A stretch of 64,000 bases of DNA from Limimaricola variabilis (GCF_014195545.1 NZ_JACIBX010000006.1:1-64000); one strand, 5' to 3'; shown: positions 8,333 to 18,738, counted from the first letter of the stretch. Program-made: numbers and translations. The notes: a model not told the origin generated them from the sequence alone.

Positions 8333-9639
8333 TCGGCGCCCCGGTTCAGCCGGTCGAGTCGCGCCGTGATCGACAGCCCGTGCGCCTCGAGGCTCTCGGC
8401 CCGCGCCAGCCGCGCGCCCGAGGGACCGATCGCGGCGAGCGCATCGGGGGTCATCTTCGACAATGTGGTACGCTTCAGGAAATCCATCACCGACAGCCCA
8501 GAGGAGAACCGCGCCGACCGTGCCGTGGGCAGGACATGGTTCGGCCCTGAAATGTAGTCACCGATCGCCTCCGGCGTCCAGTGCCCGAGGAAAATCGCGC
8601 CGGCATGGGTGATTTTCGCGGCGAGACCTTCGGGATCGGCCACGCAAAGCTCCAGATGCTCCGCCGCGATCCGGTCCGCGAGGCGCGCTGCCTCGTCAAG
8701 GTCGCGCACCGTGATGACGGCGCCGAAATCGCGCCAGCTCGCCCCCGCGATGGCGCGCCGCTCGAGTGTTTCGAGCCGCGCCTCCACGGCGGCGGTCACA
8801 CGGTCGCCAAAGGTTGCGTCGTCGGTGATGAGGATCGACTGCGCGCTCTCGTCATGCTCGGCCTGGCTGAGCAGATCGAGCGCGATCCAGTCGGGATCGT
8901 TGTCGGCATCGGCGATGACGAGGATCTCGGACGGGCCCGCGATCATGTCGATGCCGACGCGACCGAAGACCCGGCGCTTGGCGGCAGCGACGAAGGCGTT
9001 GCCCGGCCCGGTGATCTTGTCCACCGGGGCGACGCTCTCGGTCCCGTAGGCCAGCGCCGCGATCGCCTGCGCGCCGCCGACGCGGTAGATCTCGTCCACC
9101 CCGGCGATCCGGCAGGCCATCAGTACCAGAGGGTTGGCCACGCCGTCGGGCGTCGGCACGGTGACGGCGAGCCGCTCGACCCCTGCCACCTTCGCCGGTA
9201 CCGCGTTCATCAGCACCGATGAGGGATAGGAGGCCAAGCCGCCCGGCACGTAGAGTCCTGCGGCCGAGACGGGTGTCCAGCGCCAACCGAGCATCGCGCC
9301 CGCTTCGTCGGTCCAGCTCTGATCCTCGGGCATCTGGCGGGCGTGATAGGCGCGGATGCGTTCGGCCGCGAGTTCGAGCGCGGCGCGGTCCTCGTCGGAC
9401 ACCTTGGCGCATTCCGCCTCGATCTCCTCGGCCGAGAAGCGCAGCTGCCCGGGCGCCAGCTCCATCCGGTCGAAACGGGCGGTGTAATCGACGAGCGCCG
9501 CATCGCCGCGCGCCCGGACCTCCGCGATGATCGCCGCGACCGCGTCGTCCACGTCGGGGCTGTCCTCGCGCTTCATGGTCAGCAACGCGGCAAAGCGGGT
9601 CTCGAAATCGGGATCGGTGCTGGACAGGCGGTGCGGCAT
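8329..9639 (-). CDS. hisD: Histidinol dehydrogenase
   Basis: A 436-residue HisD, which oxidises L-histidinol to L-histidine in two NAD-dependent steps. Signature segments are present: YVPGG, PSSVLMNAVPAKVAGV, VGGAQAIAALAYGT, DKITGPGN, DMIAGPSE, LLSQAEHDESAQ and GPNHVLPT. Zinc ligands and the catalytic Glu-His pair of the family lie in these blocks. The ATG at 9639 (MPHRLSSTD) is preceded by GGAG; upstream frame is spurious. It sits in the murA operon rather than with other his genes. The stop overlaps the UPF0262 start. Confidence 0.97.
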   Translation of the reverse strand: MPHRLSSTDPDFETRFAALLTMKREDSPDVDDAVAAIIAEVRARGDAALVDYTARFDRMELAPGQLRFSAEEIEAECAKVSDEDRAALELAAERIRAYHARQMPEDQSWTDEAGAMLGWRWTPVSAAGLYVPGGLASYPSSVLMNAVPAKVAGVERLAVTVPTPDGVANPLVLMACRIAGVDEIYRVGGAQAIAALAYGTESVAPVDKITGPGNAFVAAAKRRVFGRVGIDMIAGPSEILVIADADNDPDWIALDLLSQAEHDESAQSILITDDATFGDRVTAAVEARLETLERRAIAGASWRDFGAVITVRDLDEAARLADRIAAEHLELCVADPEGLAAKITHAGAIFLGHWTPEAIGDYISGPNHVLPTARSARFSSGLSVMDFLKRTTLSKMTPDALAAIGPSGARLARAESLEAHGLSITARLDRLNRGAE

Positions 9640-9685
9640 GGCGGTCTCCTTCGGCTCTGGGGCATAGCCCCGCCCGCCCCCCTGC

Positions 9686-10180
9686 TCAACCGTCCAGTTG
9701 CCGCACGTAGTAGAGGTCGTCGACAAAGCCGTCCTCGAGGCGCGCAGCGCGTGGCAGGAGACCGTGCCGGACGAAACCGTGCTTCTCGTAGAGCCGGATC
9801 GCAGGGGCGTTATGCGCGGCCACGAACAACTCGACCTGCAGCTTGCCATCGGCGGCCGCCCGATCGAGCGCGGCGCGCAGCAGCCGCTTGCCGATACCGG
9901 TGCCATGGCTTTCGGGACTCACGTAAAAGGCGTTGAGCGCGACGCGATGCGCGGCCGCCACCGCCTCGACCACCGGATCGAGCGCGGCCGTCCCGATCAG
10001 CCGGTCGCCGTCAAAGGCGCCCAGCACCAGACGCCCCGCGAGGCTCTCCGCCACCTCCTCGTCGGACCGGGCCAACTCCTCCTGCAGCGTCGTCAGAAAG
10101 GCGTCGGGAAACAGGCGCAGCCCCTCGGCGCGGATCCGGCGCCAAGCGCCCAGATCATCGGGTCCGAGGTCGCGGATCAC
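9686..10180 (-). CDS. GNAT family N-acetyltransferase
   Basis: A 164-residue acetyltransferase of the GNAT fold: LIGTAALDP (strand 4), NAFYVSPESHGTGIGKRLL (acetyl-CoA pyrophosphate loop Q/R-x-x-G-x-G/A, here HGTGIG) and RLYEKHGF near the end. It would move acetyl from acetyl-CoA to an amine; the acceptor is unknown. The proposed start is the GTG at 10180, which overlaps the DUF2948 stop as GTGA; the long upstream open frame lies inside the DUF2948 gene in another frame. It lies in the murA-hisD operon. Confidence 0.83.
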   Translation of the reverse strand: MIRDLGPDDLGAWRRIRAEGLRLFPDAFLTTLQEELARSDEEVAESLAGRLVLGAFDGDRLIGTAALDPVVEAVAAAHRVALNAFYVSPESHGTGIGKRLLRAALDRAAADGKLQVELFVAAHNAPAIRLYEKHGFVRHGLLPRAARLEDGFVDDLYYVRQLDG

Positions 10181-10653
10181 TCGGGGTGCCGGGGTGCCTT
10201 GCCCGAGGGGGCGGCATAGGGGCGGGTCACGTCGCGCAGCAGCAGTTCCGGCGCTTCGACGTCGATGGCAATCTCCCCATCCCCCGCGAGGATCAGCCGG
10301 ATCGTGCCGGCAGGCTCCGCTTCGGCGGCCTCGAACACCACCGCGAGCAGCGACAGCACCGTGTCGCGGTCGGCGGGGTCGAGTCCCTGCGACCGCACCG
10401 CCATCACGTTCTCGATGCACAGCACCGCCTGCACCCGCTCGGCCTCGCGGGTGGTGGCCGGATCCTCCCAGCGGAACCGGTTGAGCAGCATGGCGAAGCG
10501 ACGGTCGCTCTTCTTCCAGGCCATCTCGGAAGCGGGCAGGACCGAATCCTGCACCAGCGCCGAGATCACCTGAACGTCGTCGCCATCAAGCGCCTTGAGG
10601 CGCAGCGGCCGCTGCACCCCTTCGGCGAATGTCGCGTCGCGCATCTCGCTCAT
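10177..10653 (-). CDS. DUF2948 family protein
   Basis: A 158-residue cytoplasmic protein of the DUF2948 family, found mainly in alphaproteobacteria next to murA. Typical segments are [40 protein letters not shown] and [20 protein letters not shown]. No catalytic motif is known. The ATG overlaps the murA stop as ATGA and the stop overlaps the acetyltransferase start, so it is translationally coupled on both sides. Function unknown. Confidence 0.85.
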   Translation of the reverse strand: MSEMRDATFAEGVQRPLRLKALDGDDVQVISALVQDSVLPASEMAWKKSDRRFAMLLNRFRWEDPATTREAERVQAVLCIENVMAVRSQGLDPADRDTVLSLLAVVFEAAEAEPAGTIRLILAGDGEIAIDVEAPELLLRDVTRPYAAPSGKAPRHPE

Positions 10654-11915
10654 GCACTCACCCTCTCGATCCTGGCGCCGACGGCGCTCAGCTTGTCCTC
10701 GACATGCTCGTAGCCACGGTCGAGATGATAGACCCGGTTCACCACGGTTTCTCCCTCGGCGGCGAGACCGGCGAGGATCAGCGAGACCGAGGCCCGCAGG
10801 TCGGTGGCCATCACCTGCGCGCCCTTGAGGCGGTCGACACCGGTGACGGTGGCATGGCCGCCCTGCACCTCGATCCGCGCGCCCATGCGCATCAGCTCGG
10901 GCGCATGCATGAAGCGGTTCTCGAAGATCTTCTCCTCGAGCCGCGAGGTGCCGGTGGCGGTGCACAGCATCGCCATCATCTGGGCCTGCAGGTCCGTCGG
11001 GAAGCCCGGGAAGGGTTCCGTGGTGACGTCGACCGCGCGCGGCCGATCGCCACGCAGCTTCACCTTCAGCCCGGCCTCGGTCTCGGTCACGTCGATTCCG
11101 GCCGCGTCCAGCTTCTCGCAGAACGCGCCGATCAGGCCGATCTCGCCGCCCAGGCACTCCACCTCGCCGCCGGTGAAGGCCGGGGCCAGCATGTAGGTGC
11201 CCAGCTCGATCCGGTCGGTGACGACGCGATGCGTCGCGGCCCCGAGCCGGTCGACGCCCTGCACCTCGATCGTGGCGCTGCCCTCGCCCGAGATCTGCGC
11301 ACCCATCGCCCGCAGGCAACGCGCCAGATCGACGATCTCGGGTTCGCGCGCAGCGTTCTCGATCAGCGTGGTGCCCTTGGCGAGCGTCGCGGCCATCAGC
11401 ACGTTCTCGGTCGCACCGACCGAGGCGAAGCGCAGCTTAACCCGGTTGCCACGCAGGCCGCCGCGCGCCAGCGCATGCAGGTAGCCATCCTTCAGCTCAA
11501 TCTCCGCACCGAGCGCAGTGAGCGCCTCGATGTGGATGTCCATCGGCCGCGCGCCGATGGCGCAACCACCCGGCAACGAGACCACCGCCTCATGGGCGCG
11601 CGCCAGCAGCGGGCCCAGCACCAGATTCGAGGCGCGCATCTTGCGGACGATCTCGTAATCGGCGCGGGTCGAGGCGAGGTCGTGGGTCGACATCGCGATG
11701 ACCTTCCCGCCCTGCATCGAGGAGATCTCGGCGCCGAGCGATTCCAGCAGCTGGGTCATGGTGCGGATGTCCGACAGCCGCGGCGCGTTGGTGAGCGTCA
11801 GCGGCTCCTCCGACAACAGCGTCGCGGGCATCAGCGCGAGACAGGCGTTCTTGGCGCCCGCGATCGGAATCTGGCCGCGCAGCTCGGCGCCGCCGCGCAC
11901 GATGATCGAATCCAT
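10650..11915 (-). CDS. murA: UDP-N-acetylglucosamine 1-carboxyvinyltransferase
   Basis: A 421-residue MurA, the first committed enzyme of peptidoglycan synthesis, adding enolpyruvate from PEP to UDP-GlcNAc. The start [23 protein letters not shown] block, the catalytic cysteine in [13 protein letters not shown] (the fosfomycin target), and [11 protein letters not shown] are all present. The cysteine means fosfomycin sensitivity is expected. It lies 5 bases after a 49-codon gene and overlaps DUF2948. Length and motifs are normal. Confidence 0.97.
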   Translation of the reverse strand: MDSIIVRGGAELRGQIPIAGAKNACLALMPATLLSEEPLTLTNAPRLSDIRTMTQLLESLGAEISSMQGGKVIAMSTHDLASTRADYEIVRKMRASNLVLGPLLARAHEAVVSLPGGCAIGARPMDIHIEALTALGAEIELKDGYLHALARGGLRGNRVKLRFASVGATENVLMAATLAKGTTLIENAAREPEIVDLARCLRAMGAQISGEGSATIEVQGVDRLGAATHRVVTDRIELGTYMLAPAFTGGEVECLGGEIGLIGAFCEKLDAAGIDVTETEAGLKVKLRGDRPRAVDVTTEPFPGFPTDLQAQMMAMLCTATGTSRLEEKIFENRFMHAPELMRMGARIEVQGGHATVTGVDRLKGAQVMATDLRASVSLILAGLAAEGETVVNRVYHLDRGYEHVEDKLSAVGARIERVSA

Positions 11916-11920
11916 GCCTG

Positions 11921-12070
11921 CTACTCTTCCTCTTGTTCTTCGTCAGACCGGGTTTCTGACGCCCGCGCCTGCGCCTGCGCCTTGCGGCGGGCGATGTTGG
12001 CCTTGAGGGCGGCCTTGAGCCGGTCCTTGCGATCAGCCGCGCGGGGCGGCTCCTGACGGGGTGTCTTCAT
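11921..12070 (-). CDS. Small basic/acidic hypothetical protein, 49 aa
   Basis: A 49-residue frame starting [18 protein letters not shown] and ending EEQEEE, just 5 bases upstream of murA. The middle is Lys/Arg/Ala-rich and helical ([16 protein letters not shown]), the end is acidic. Third positions are G/C-rich in the body. Short genes of this kind upstream of murA are familiar in Rhodobacteraceae. It has no known function; a nucleic-acid-binding peptide is only a guess. Confidence 0.7.
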   Translation of the reverse strand: MKTPRQEPPRAADRKDRLKAALKANIARRKAQAQARASETRSDEEQEEE

Positions 12071-12221
12071 GGTTGTCGCAGATAGCGTCCGCCCCCCGAT
12101 CCGTCCAGTTCATTGCCTCCACGCCACCCATCGACCCCACCTTTGCCCGCCCCGGCGTCAAGCGCGACAAAAACCCCTTGCGCTCGCCGTCATGGCAGGT
12201 AAAAGCCCGCCCAGACGAGAC

Positions 12222-12296
12222 GCTGCAGTAGCTCAGTGGTAGAGCACACCCTTGGTAAGGGTGAGGTCGAGAGTTCAATCCTCTCCTGCAGCACCA
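12222..12296 (+). tRNA. tRNA-Thr (GGT)
   Basis: Acceptor arms GCTGCAG and CTGCAGC, D-arm GCTC/GAGC, anticodon stem CACCC/GGGTG with loop TTGGTAA (anticodon GGT) and T-arm GAGAG-TTCAATC-CTCTC. The CCA end is encoded; 75 nt in total. It is solitary and reads away from the murA operon. Confidence 0.97.
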
Positions 12297-12545
12297 TCCT
12301 CCCCCACATCGCAAGACTTGATGCCGCGCCTCGGCCAGCCAAACGCAATGCGCTTCTTCGCCCGCCAAAAGGCGGTCTCGATGGCGAATCTTGGGGTGAT
12401 TAAGAGGGTATGCCGCGCTCGCCGACACGGATGCCTGCGTCAATTACACGTTCGGCTCTAGAGCGCCTGTCTGCTTGGACAGTTGCGGCGGGATCGCGGA
12501 TCCCTTCTCATGCTCGCAGGTATAGCAAGTGTTTTGCGAGTTGCG

Positions 12546-12716
12546 ATGTTTTCCATCGATCCCCTGATCCCGCTGGCTCTGGCGGCCCTCCTGCTGTTGG
12601 CGCTCCCCCCGTCCCGACCAATGTTCGACGGCATGCTGGCCGGCGTGACGGCCGTCCCGCCGCCGCTGCAGGAGGCGAGCGTCCCGGAGCGGCGGCTGGC
12701 CGGCATCGCCGACTGA
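12546..12716 (+). CDS. Possible small membrane protein, 56 aa
   Basis: A 56-codon frame starting MFSIDPLIPLALAALLLLAL: one hydrophobic helix followed by a Pro-rich tail. From this ATG onwards the third positions are strongly G/C, whereas the preceding in-frame codons are not, which argues for a start here rather than at upstream ATGs. No convincing ribosome binding site is seen. It lies in the otherwise empty 447 bases between tRNA-Thr and the acyl-CoA synthetase end. It could be a chance frame. Confidence 0.4.
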   Translation: MFSIDPLIPLALAALLLLALPPSRPMFDGMLAGVTAVPPPLQEASVPERRLAGIAD

Positions 12717-12743
12717 GGCACCGCTCCGGGTTCAGAGTACGCG

Positions 12744-14639
12744 TCAGTCGCCGATCCAGTCCCAGGGGGTGGTGAAGGCGCCCAGCGCCTTGGCGACTTC
12801 GGGCTCGTTCGCGGTGCCGGTACGGCGAATCTTCGCGACCAGTCCACGGCGGTTGTCTTCGACCACCTCAGCCACCTCGGCGCCAACACCGGCGGCGGCC
12901 AGCGTCTCGTCATAGACGCGGGCGATCGCCATCTTGCGCAGCGCCGGCTTGAAGATCTTGCCCACGGCGGTTTTCGGCAGTTCCGGCAGGATCTCCAGAT
13001 GGCGCGGCCGCGCCGCGCGCTCGGAGACGTGCTCGCGGGCGTATTCGAGCAGCTCCTCGTGGCTCACCGTCGCGCCGTCGACCAACTCCACATAGGCGCA
13101 TGGCACCTCGCCGGCATGGGCGTCGGGCTGGCCGATGGCGCCGGCGAAGGCGATGGCGGGATGCGCGGCCAGCGCCTCCTCGATCTCGGCCGGGTCGATG
13201 TTGTGGCCGCCACGGATGATCAGGTCCTTGGCCCGGCCGGTGATCCACAAATACCCGTCCGGATCGATCCGGCCGAGATCGCCGGTCCGCAGGAACTGCT
13301 GCTCATCCTCGGGGCCCGGGCGATAGAGGCCCTCGTTCTTGGTCGGGTCCGTATAGGTGCCGCCGCGCGACACCCCGGGGCTCGAAACGCAGATCTCGCC
13401 GACCTTGTCGATGGGGCAGTCCGCGCCGGTGGCGGGGTCGATGATCCGCACCTGCGTATAGGGGAAAGGCACCCCGACCGAGCCCACCTTCTTCTCGCCC
13501 TCGGGCGGGTTGATCGACACGAGGCAGGTCGCCTCGGTCAGGCCGTAGCCCTCGCAGATGGTTACGCCAGCGGCCTCCTCGAAGCGCTTGTAGAGCTCCA
13601 CCGGCAGCGGTGCCGAGCCCGAGAAGGCGAGGTTCAGCGTCGAGATGTCGGCGTTCACCGGGCGCTGCATCAGGGCCGAGATGGCGGTGGGAACGGTGAT
13701 CACGAAGGTGACCTTCCAGCGCTCCACCAGCTTCCAGAAATTGTCGAACACCCCGTCGCCGCGGTAGCCCGCGGGCGTCGGCAGGATCACATGCGCCCCC
13801 GAGGCGAGCGAGGCCCCCATGATGACGATGGCGGCGAAGACATGGAACATCGGCAGCGGGCAGATGATGTTGTCGCGATCCGAGAACATCAGCCGCGCGC
13901 CCAGCCAGCCATTGTAGACGATGCCGGAGTAGTAGTGCTGGGCCACCTTGGGCATGCCGGTGGTGCCGCCGGTATGGAACAGCGCGGCGACCCGGTCGCC
14001 CGGGCTGTCGGCGAAGGCCAGCTCGCGCGGCTGACGCGCGATCTCACGGTTGAAGTCGAGCACACGGGCCTTGTGGCGCACCTCGACCTTGGGCCGGATG
14101 AGCGGCACGATCAGCTTCTTCACCCCGGTGAGATAGCGATGCAGGTCGACCTCGAGCACCGTCTCGACATTGGGCGCCAGCGCCACCGCCTCGGCCGCCT
14201 TCTGGGCCACGTCGGTCTTGGGGAAGGATTTGAGCGTGACCAGCACCTTGGCATTCGTCTGGCGCAGGATCGCGCCGATCTGGCCCGCATCCAGAAGCGG
14301 GTTGATCGGGTTGACGACCCCGGCGATCTGGCCGCCGAGATAGCTCAACACCACCTCGGAGCAGTTCGGCAGCAGATAGGCGACCACGTCGGTCTCGCCG
14401 ACGCCCAGCTCGCGCAGCAGGTTCGCCGTCTGCGCCGATTTGGCGTGCAGCTCGCGCCAGTTCAGCGTCTCCGCCGGCGCCTTGGGATCGGAGAACAGCT
14501 GAAAGCTCAGCGCGGCGCGGTCGGGAAAGGCCTCAGCCGTGCGTTTCAGCAGCCCGTGGGTCGTCGTCGGCTGGCCCTGTGCCTGCCAGCTCCCCTCGGC
14601 CTCGATCGCCTCCCGATCGATCATGCCCGCAAAGCCCAT
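12744..14639 (-). CDS. Acyl-CoA synthetase (AMP-forming)
   Basis: A 631-residue ANL-superfamily ligase that activates a carboxylic acid to acyl-CoA via an acyl-adenylate. The P-loop-like motif HTGGTTGMPK is at residues 222-231 (the usual second residue Ser is Gly), EGYGLTEAT lies mid-protein, and the hinge region TGRAKDLIIRGGHNI and the catalytic Lys context KTAVGKIFKP are near the C-terminus. The ATG at 14639 has a good GGGAGGA upstream. It is single, not in an operon. The chain length of the substrate cannot be told from sequence; medium- or long-chain fatty acids are likely. Confidence 0.88.
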   Translation of the reverse strand: MGFAGMIDREAIEAEGSWQAQGQPTTTHGLLKRTAEAFPDRAALSFQLFSDPKAPAETLNWRELHAKSAQTANLLRELGVGETDVVAYLLPNCSEVVLSYLGGQIAGVVNPINPLLDAGQIGAILRQTNAKVLVTLKSFPKTDVAQKAAEAVALAPNVETVLEVDLHRYLTGVKKLIVPLIRPKVEVRHKARVLDFNREIARQPRELAFADSPGDRVAALFHTGGTTGMPKVAQHYYSGIVYNGWLGARLMFSDRDNIICPLPMFHVFAAIVIMGASLASGAHVILPTPAGYRGDGVFDNFWKLVERWKVTFVITVPTAISALMQRPVNADISTLNLAFSGSAPLPVELYKRFEEAAGVTICEGYGLTEATCLVSINPPEGEKKVGSVGVPFPYTQVRIIDPATGADCPIDKVGEICVSSPGVSRGGTYTDPTKNEGLYRPGPEDEQQFLRTGDLGRIDPDGYLWITGRAKDLIIRGGHNIDPAEIEEALAAHPAIAFAGAIGQPDAHAGEVPCAYVELVDGATVSHEELLEYAREHVSERAARPRHLEILPELPKTAVGKIFKPALRKMAIARVYDETLAAAGVGAEVAEVVEDNRRGLVAKIRRTGTANEPEVAKALGAFTTPWDWIGD

Positions 14640-14780
14640 TCCCGTTCCTCCCTTTTTATTCTCTTGTTGTGCCGCCTGCGGCCTCCATCCCTGAGGCAAA
14701 GCATCGGGCCTGACCTTCACGTCACGCAAGCATGACGCCGCGAAAGCCTTCCGCGGCGCAAGGATTTTCCTGCCAGTTGG

Positions 14781-16577
14781 CTATTCTGCGGCTTGCGCCA
14801 TGCCGTCGGTGAACTGCAACCGCGCCAGCCGGGCGTAGAGCCCCCCCTCCGCCACGAGGTCGTCATGGCTGCCCTGCGCCACGATCCGCCCGTCTTCGAA
14901 GACGAGGATCCGGTCGGCCTTCTTCACCGTGGCCAGCCGATGCGCCACGATCAGCGTCGTGCGCCCCTGCGCGAGCCGGTCGACGGCGTGCTGGACCAGC
15001 CGCTCGCTCTCGGCGTCGAGCGCGCTGGTCGCCTCGTCCAGCAGCAGCACCGGCGCGTCGCGCAGGATCGCGCGGGCGATGGCGATGCGCTGCTTCTGCC
15101 CGCCCGACAGCATCACGCCGCGCTCGCCGACCTGGCTGTCGTAGCCCTGCGGCAGCGCGACGAGGAATTCATGCGCCGCGGCCGCGCGTGCGGCCGCCTC
15201 GACCTCCTCATCCGTGGCGTCGGGACGACCGAAACGGATGTTCTCGCGCGCCGTGTCGGCGAAGATCACCGGGTCCTGCGGCACCAGCGCCATGCGGCGG
15301 CGGAAGTCGGGCCGCGCCATGTCGCGCAGATCGACCCCGTCAAGCGTGATCCGCCCCGAGGCCGGGTCCCAGAACCGCAGCAGAAGTTGGATCATCGTCG
15401 TCTTGCCCGCGCCGGAGGGGCCGACCAGCGCCACCGTTTCACCGGGCCGGATCGCGACACTGACATGGTCGAGCGCCGAGGTGTCGGGACGCGACGGGTA
15501 GGAGAAGGAGACATCCTCGAACATGATCTCGCCGCGCGCGGCGGGCACCGGAAGCGGGTCCTTCGGCTCGCGCAGGCTGTCCTCGGCATGAAGCAGTTCG
15601 ACCAGCCGCTCGGTGGCGCCGGCGGCGCGCTGCAGCTCGCCCCAGATCTCGGTCAGCGCACCGACCGCGCCGGCCACCATCACCGCATAGATCACGAACT
15701 GCACCAGGGCGCCGATGCTCATCGCGCCGGCATTCACGTCGCGCGCGCCGATCCACAGCACGCCGACGATGCCCGCGAAGATCAGGAAGATGACGATCGC
15801 GGTCATCACCGCCCGTGTGCCGATCCGGGCATGCGCGGCCGCGAAGCTCTTTTCGGTGACATCGTCGAACCGGGCCCGGCTCGGCGCCTCGTGGCTGTAT
15901 GCCTGCACGGTCTGCACCGAAAGCAGCGTCTCGGAGGCGTTGCCCGACGAGGCGGCGATCCAGTCCTGGTTCTGACGGCTCAGCGCGCGCAGCCTGCGCC
16001 CAAGCACCACGATCGGCACGATGATCGCCGGCACGATCAGCAGCACCAGCCCGGTAAGCTTGGCGGAGGTCATCAGCAGGAGCACCAGACCGCCGACGAG
16101 AATCAGCAGGTTCCTGAGCGCCACCGAGGCCGAGGAGCCGATCACGCTCAGGATCAGCGTGGTGTCGGTGGTGATCCGGCTGAGGACTTCCCCGGTCATG
16201 ACCCGCTCGTAGAAGGAGGGACTCATCCCGACCATCCGTGCGAAGACCGCCTTGCGGATATCCGTCACCACCCGCTCGCCGAGCCGCGTGACGAGGTAGT
16301 ATCGCGCCGCCGTGCCCAGCGCGAGCAGCGCGGCGATGAGGAGCGCGCCGGCGAAATAGCGATCAAGCAGCGCGCCCGCATCTACCTCGAAATTGTCGAC
16401 CACGCGTCGCACCGCCAGCGGCAGCACGAGGCTCACGCAGGCCGTCAGCACCAGCGCCGCGACCGCCAGCGCCATGGTGCCACGATAGGGCGCGAGGAAC
16501 GGCCAGAGCGCCCGCAGCGCACCGATATTCTTCGACGCCGCGCGGTCTTCCTCGCCGCGTTTCGGGGATCGGGCCAT
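14781..16577 (-). CDS. ABC exporter, fused permease-ATPase
   Basis: A 598-residue half-transporter with six membrane helices (about residues 33-305) followed by an ATPase domain. Walker [10 protein letters not shown] is at 386-394, the Q-loop in VPQDPV, signature LSGGQKQR at 490-497, Walker [12 protein letters not shown] at 511-521, and the switch His in IVAHRLATV. It should dimerise and export a hydrophobic substrate; similarity to MsbA/BmrA-like exporters is general and the cargo is unknown. The start [10 protein letters not shown] is chosen because upstream codons look non-coding. Transcribed alone, divergently from rplY. Confidence 0.9.
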   Translation of the reverse strand: MARSPKRGEEDRAASKNIGALRALWPFLAPYRGTMALAVAALVLTACVSLVLPLAVRRVVDNFEVDAGALLDRYFAGALLIAALLALGTAARYYLVTRLGERVVTDIRKAVFARMVGMSPSFYERVMTGEVLSRITTDTTLILSVIGSSASVALRNLLILVGGLVLLLMTSAKLTGLVLLIVPAIIVPIVVLGRRLRALSRQNQDWIAASSGNASETLLSVQTVQAYSHEAPSRARFDDVTEKSFAAAHARIGTRAVMTAIVIFLIFAGIVGVLWIGARDVNAGAMSIGALVQFVIYAVMVAGAVGALTEIWGELQRAAGATERLVELLHAEDSLREPKDPLPVPAARGEIMFEDVSFSYPSRPDTSALDHVSVAIRPGETVALVGPSGAGKTTMIQLLLRFWDPASGRITLDGVDLRDMARPDFRRRMALVPQDPVIFADTARENIRFGRPDATDEEVEAAARAAAAHEFLVALPQGYDSQVGERGVMLSGGQKQRIAIARAILRDAPVLLLDEATSALDAESERLVQHAVDRLAQGRTTLIVAHRLATVKKADRILVFEDGRIVAQGSHDDLVAEGGLYARLARLQFTDGMAQAAE

Positions 16578-16813
16578 GTCGCGCCTCGTCTTTGGATTGC
16601 CGAAGATGTCTAGACCCCGGAATGGCGCACGACAAGCGAAGCCCGGCGCCTGCCGCGAAAGGCCCTGCGGGGGGTTGCGGAAAGACAAGGCGCATTAGCG
16701 CCGCTTTCCCCCCACGGGCATCTTTCCAAACTCGCGATTCGGCGCTAAGGGCACAGGTTCTGAATCGGGCCATACACCCTTGGAGGATGGCCCATCACCT
16801 GAAAGGACTTACA

Positions 16814-17452
16814 ATGGCCAAAGAGATTCCGGATCTCGTCGCCACGGCACGCACGGGGACAGGCAAGGGGGCCGCTCGTCAGGCACGTCGCGAAAACCTC
16901 GTTCCGGGCATCGTGTATGGTGGCGGCGCCGACCCGCTGCCGATCAACCTGCCCTACAACGCGCTGATCAAGAAGCTGAAGGCGGGACGCTTCCTGTCGA
17001 CCCTGTTCAACCTCAAGGTTGAAGGCCAGGACGACGTGCGCGTGATCTGCCGCGGCGTTCAGCGCGACGTGGTCAAGGACCTTCCGACCCACGTGGACCT
17101 GCTGCGCCTGCGCCGCACCACGCGGATCAACCTGTTCATCCACGTCGAGTTCGAGAACCACAAGGCCGCGCCCGGCATCAAGAAGGGCGGCGTGCTCACC
17201 GTGGTGCGTCCCGAGGTCGAGTTGAATGTGCTGGCCGGCGAGATCCCCGAGCAGATCGTTGTCGATCTGACCGGCAAGGAGATCGGTGACGTGATCCACA
17301 TCAACGACGTCACCCTGCCCTCCGGCGCCAAGGCGACCATCGACCGCAACTTCGTGATCGCCAACATCTCGGCGCCGTCGAAGCTCGCCGCTGCCGCGGC
17401 CGAGGAAGAGGCCGCCGACGAGGTCGAGGCGACCGAGCAGTCGGACGCCTGA
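16814..17452 (+). CDS. rplY: 50S ribosomal protein L25 (Ctc/TL5 type)
   Basis: A 212-residue L25 of the long form: an N-terminal 5S-rRNA-binding L25 domain ([20 protein letters not shown], then [13 protein letters not shown]) plus the C-terminal TL5/CTC beta domain, ending in an acidic Ala/Glu tail. It binds 5S rRNA in the large subunit. The ATG at 16814 has AAAGGA upstream. It precedes pth by 97 bases, a very common pairing, and the two are probably one unit. Confidence 0.96.
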   Translation: MAKEIPDLVATARTGTGKGAARQARRENLVPGIVYGGGADPLPINLPYNALIKKLKAGRFLSTLFNLKVEGQDDVRVICRGVQRDVVKDLPTHVDLLRLRRTTRINLFIHVEFENHKAAPGIKKGGVLTVVRPEVELNVLAGEIPEQIVVDLTGKEIGDVIHINDVTLPSGAKATIDRNFVIANISAPSKLAAAAAEEEAADEVEATEQSDA

Positions 17453-17549
17453 TCCCTTCCCGGATCGATCCATGCAGCGGGGCTCTTCGGGGCCCCGTTC
17501 GCGTCTCCGGCACTGGTTTCGCCGGCATGGGCGCGCTAGTCTCCGCGCC

Positions 17550-18260
17550 ATGAAACTCTTTGTCGGACTAGGCAATCCGGGGGCCAAATACGCCCGGAAC
17601 CGTCACAATATCGGCTTCATGGCCGTTGACCGGATCGCCGAGGATCATGGCTTTGCGCCTTGGCGCGCCAAGTTCCAGGGCGAGGTCGCCGAGGGCAGGC
17701 TGGGGACCGAGAAGGTGCTCCTGCTGAAGCCCGCGACCTTCATGAACCTGTCCGGTCAATCGGTTGGCGAAGCCGCACGCTTCCACAAGATCGACAGCAT
17801 CGACATCACGGTGTTCCACGATGAGATCGACCTCGCGCCGGGACGGCTCAAGATCAAGTCGGGCGGCGGTCACGCCGGTCATAACGGGCTGCGCTCGATC
17901 CACCAGCATCTGGGGCCGCATTACGACCGGGTGCGGATGGGCGTCGGCCATCCGGGCCACAAGGACGCGGTGCCGGGCTACGTGCTCAAGGATTTTGCCA
18001 AGGCCGACGAGGACTGGCTCGACGACATGCTGCGCGGCGTATCGGACGGAGCCGCGGCACTGGCCACAGGGGACGGGCCGCGCTTCATGAACGCCGTGGC
18101 GCTCAGGCTGAACCCGCCGCGCTCCGGTGGCGGCGCGAAGCCGCCTGCCCAGAAGGCTGACGCCGCCCCGGCCCCAGCCTCTCCCAAATCGCAGGCCCCT
18201 GCCCCCGCGCCCACCGATGATCGCTCGGCCCTTCAGAAGCTTGCCGATCGGTTCAGGTGA
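17550..18260 (+). CDS. pth: Peptidyl-tRNA hydrolase
   Basis: A 236-residue Pth that releases peptides from peptidyl-tRNA. Core motifs are [20 protein letters not shown] with catalytic His19, [16 protein letters not shown] with the conserved Asp, and [12 protein letters not shown]. The last 45 or so residues form a Pro/Ala-rich extension ending in a short helix ([10 protein letters not shown]), absent from the E. coli enzyme but common in this family. The start at 17550 gives the conserved N-terminus. Downstream of rplY. Confidence 0.96.
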   Translation: MKLFVGLGNPGAKYARNRHNIGFMAVDRIAEDHGFAPWRAKFQGEVAEGRLGTEKVLLLKPATFMNLSGQSVGEAARFHKIDSIDITVFHDEIDLAPGRLKIKSGGGHAGHNGLRSIHQHLGPHYDRVRMGVGHPGHKDAVPGYVLKDFAKADEDWLDDMLRGVSDGAAALATGDGPRFMNAVALRLNPPRSGGGAKPPAQKADAAPAPASPKSQAPAPAPTDDRSALQKLADRFR

Positions 18261-18309
18261 CGGAACGGGATCGCCCTGATGACATACTGGCCCGTCGGAG
18301 GGAGGACAA

Positions 18310-18681
18310 ATGAAGGTAGAACCATCGCTGAACGTGTTCGACGAACCGCTCGCCTCCTGTTCGACCGGCCCGGTCACTGGATTCTTCCGTGACGGTCATT
18401 GCAACACCTGCGCCGAGGACGTCGGGAGCCACACGGTCTGCGCCGTGATGACCGCCGAGTTCCTTGCATGGTCGGCCTATGTCGGAAACGACCTGAGCAC
18501 GCCGCGCCCGGAGCTAGATTTCCCGGGGCTGCGGCCGGGTGATCGCTGGTGCTTGTGCGCCATGCGCTTCCTGCAGGCCCACGACGAAGGCTGTGCCCCG
18601 CGGGTAAATCTTGCTGCGACCCATCGGTCGGCGCTCGACGTGATACCGCTCTCGCTTCTCGAAAGATACGCGGCCTCTTAA
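18310..18681 (+). CDS. DUF2237 family protein
   Basis: A 123-residue protein closely matching DUF2237: NVFDEPLASCSTGPVTGFFR, CNTCAEDVGSHTVCAVMTAE, GNDLSTPRPE, FPGLRPGDRWCLCAMRF and a C-terminal THRSALDVIPL. Several conserved cysteines suggest a metal or redox site, but no function is established for the family. It starts 49 bases after pth with GGAGG 8 bases before the ATG. It converges on a secreted-protein gene, with a shared hairpin between. Confidence 0.88.
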   Translation: MKVEPSLNVFDEPLASCSTGPVTGFFRDGHCNTCAEDVGSHTVCAVMTAEFLAWSAYVGNDLSTPRPELDFPGLRPGDRWCLCAMRFLQAHDEGCAPRVNLAATHRSALDVIPLSLLERYAAS

Positions 18682-18686
18682 GAGAA

Positions 18687-18716
18687 AGCCCCGGCCGGAT
18701 CGCTCCGGCCAGGGCT
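18687..18716 (-). terminator. Hairpin terminator between convergent genes
   Basis: Arms AGCCC-C-GGCCGGA and TCCGGCC-A-GGGCT around a TCGC loop. On the minus strand it is followed by TTTCTCTT, so it probably ends the leftward secreted-protein transcript; the same hairpin may also stop the DUF2237 transcript, though the downstream plus-strand T tract is weak. Confidence 0.7.
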
Positions 18717-18738
18717 GAATGATTTCGCGTCTCAGGAC

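Noticed and set aside
12999-16613. Two long plus-strand frames antisense to the acyl-CoA synthetase and ABC exporter
   Set aside because: Same shadow effect: histidine-, arginine- and aspartate-rich sequence without family motifs, opposite genes with clear catalytic motifs.
17480-17520. Weak hairpin between rplY and pth
   Set aside because: CGGGGC and GCCCCG can pair but the loop is long and no T tract follows; rplY and pth are probably co-transcribed.
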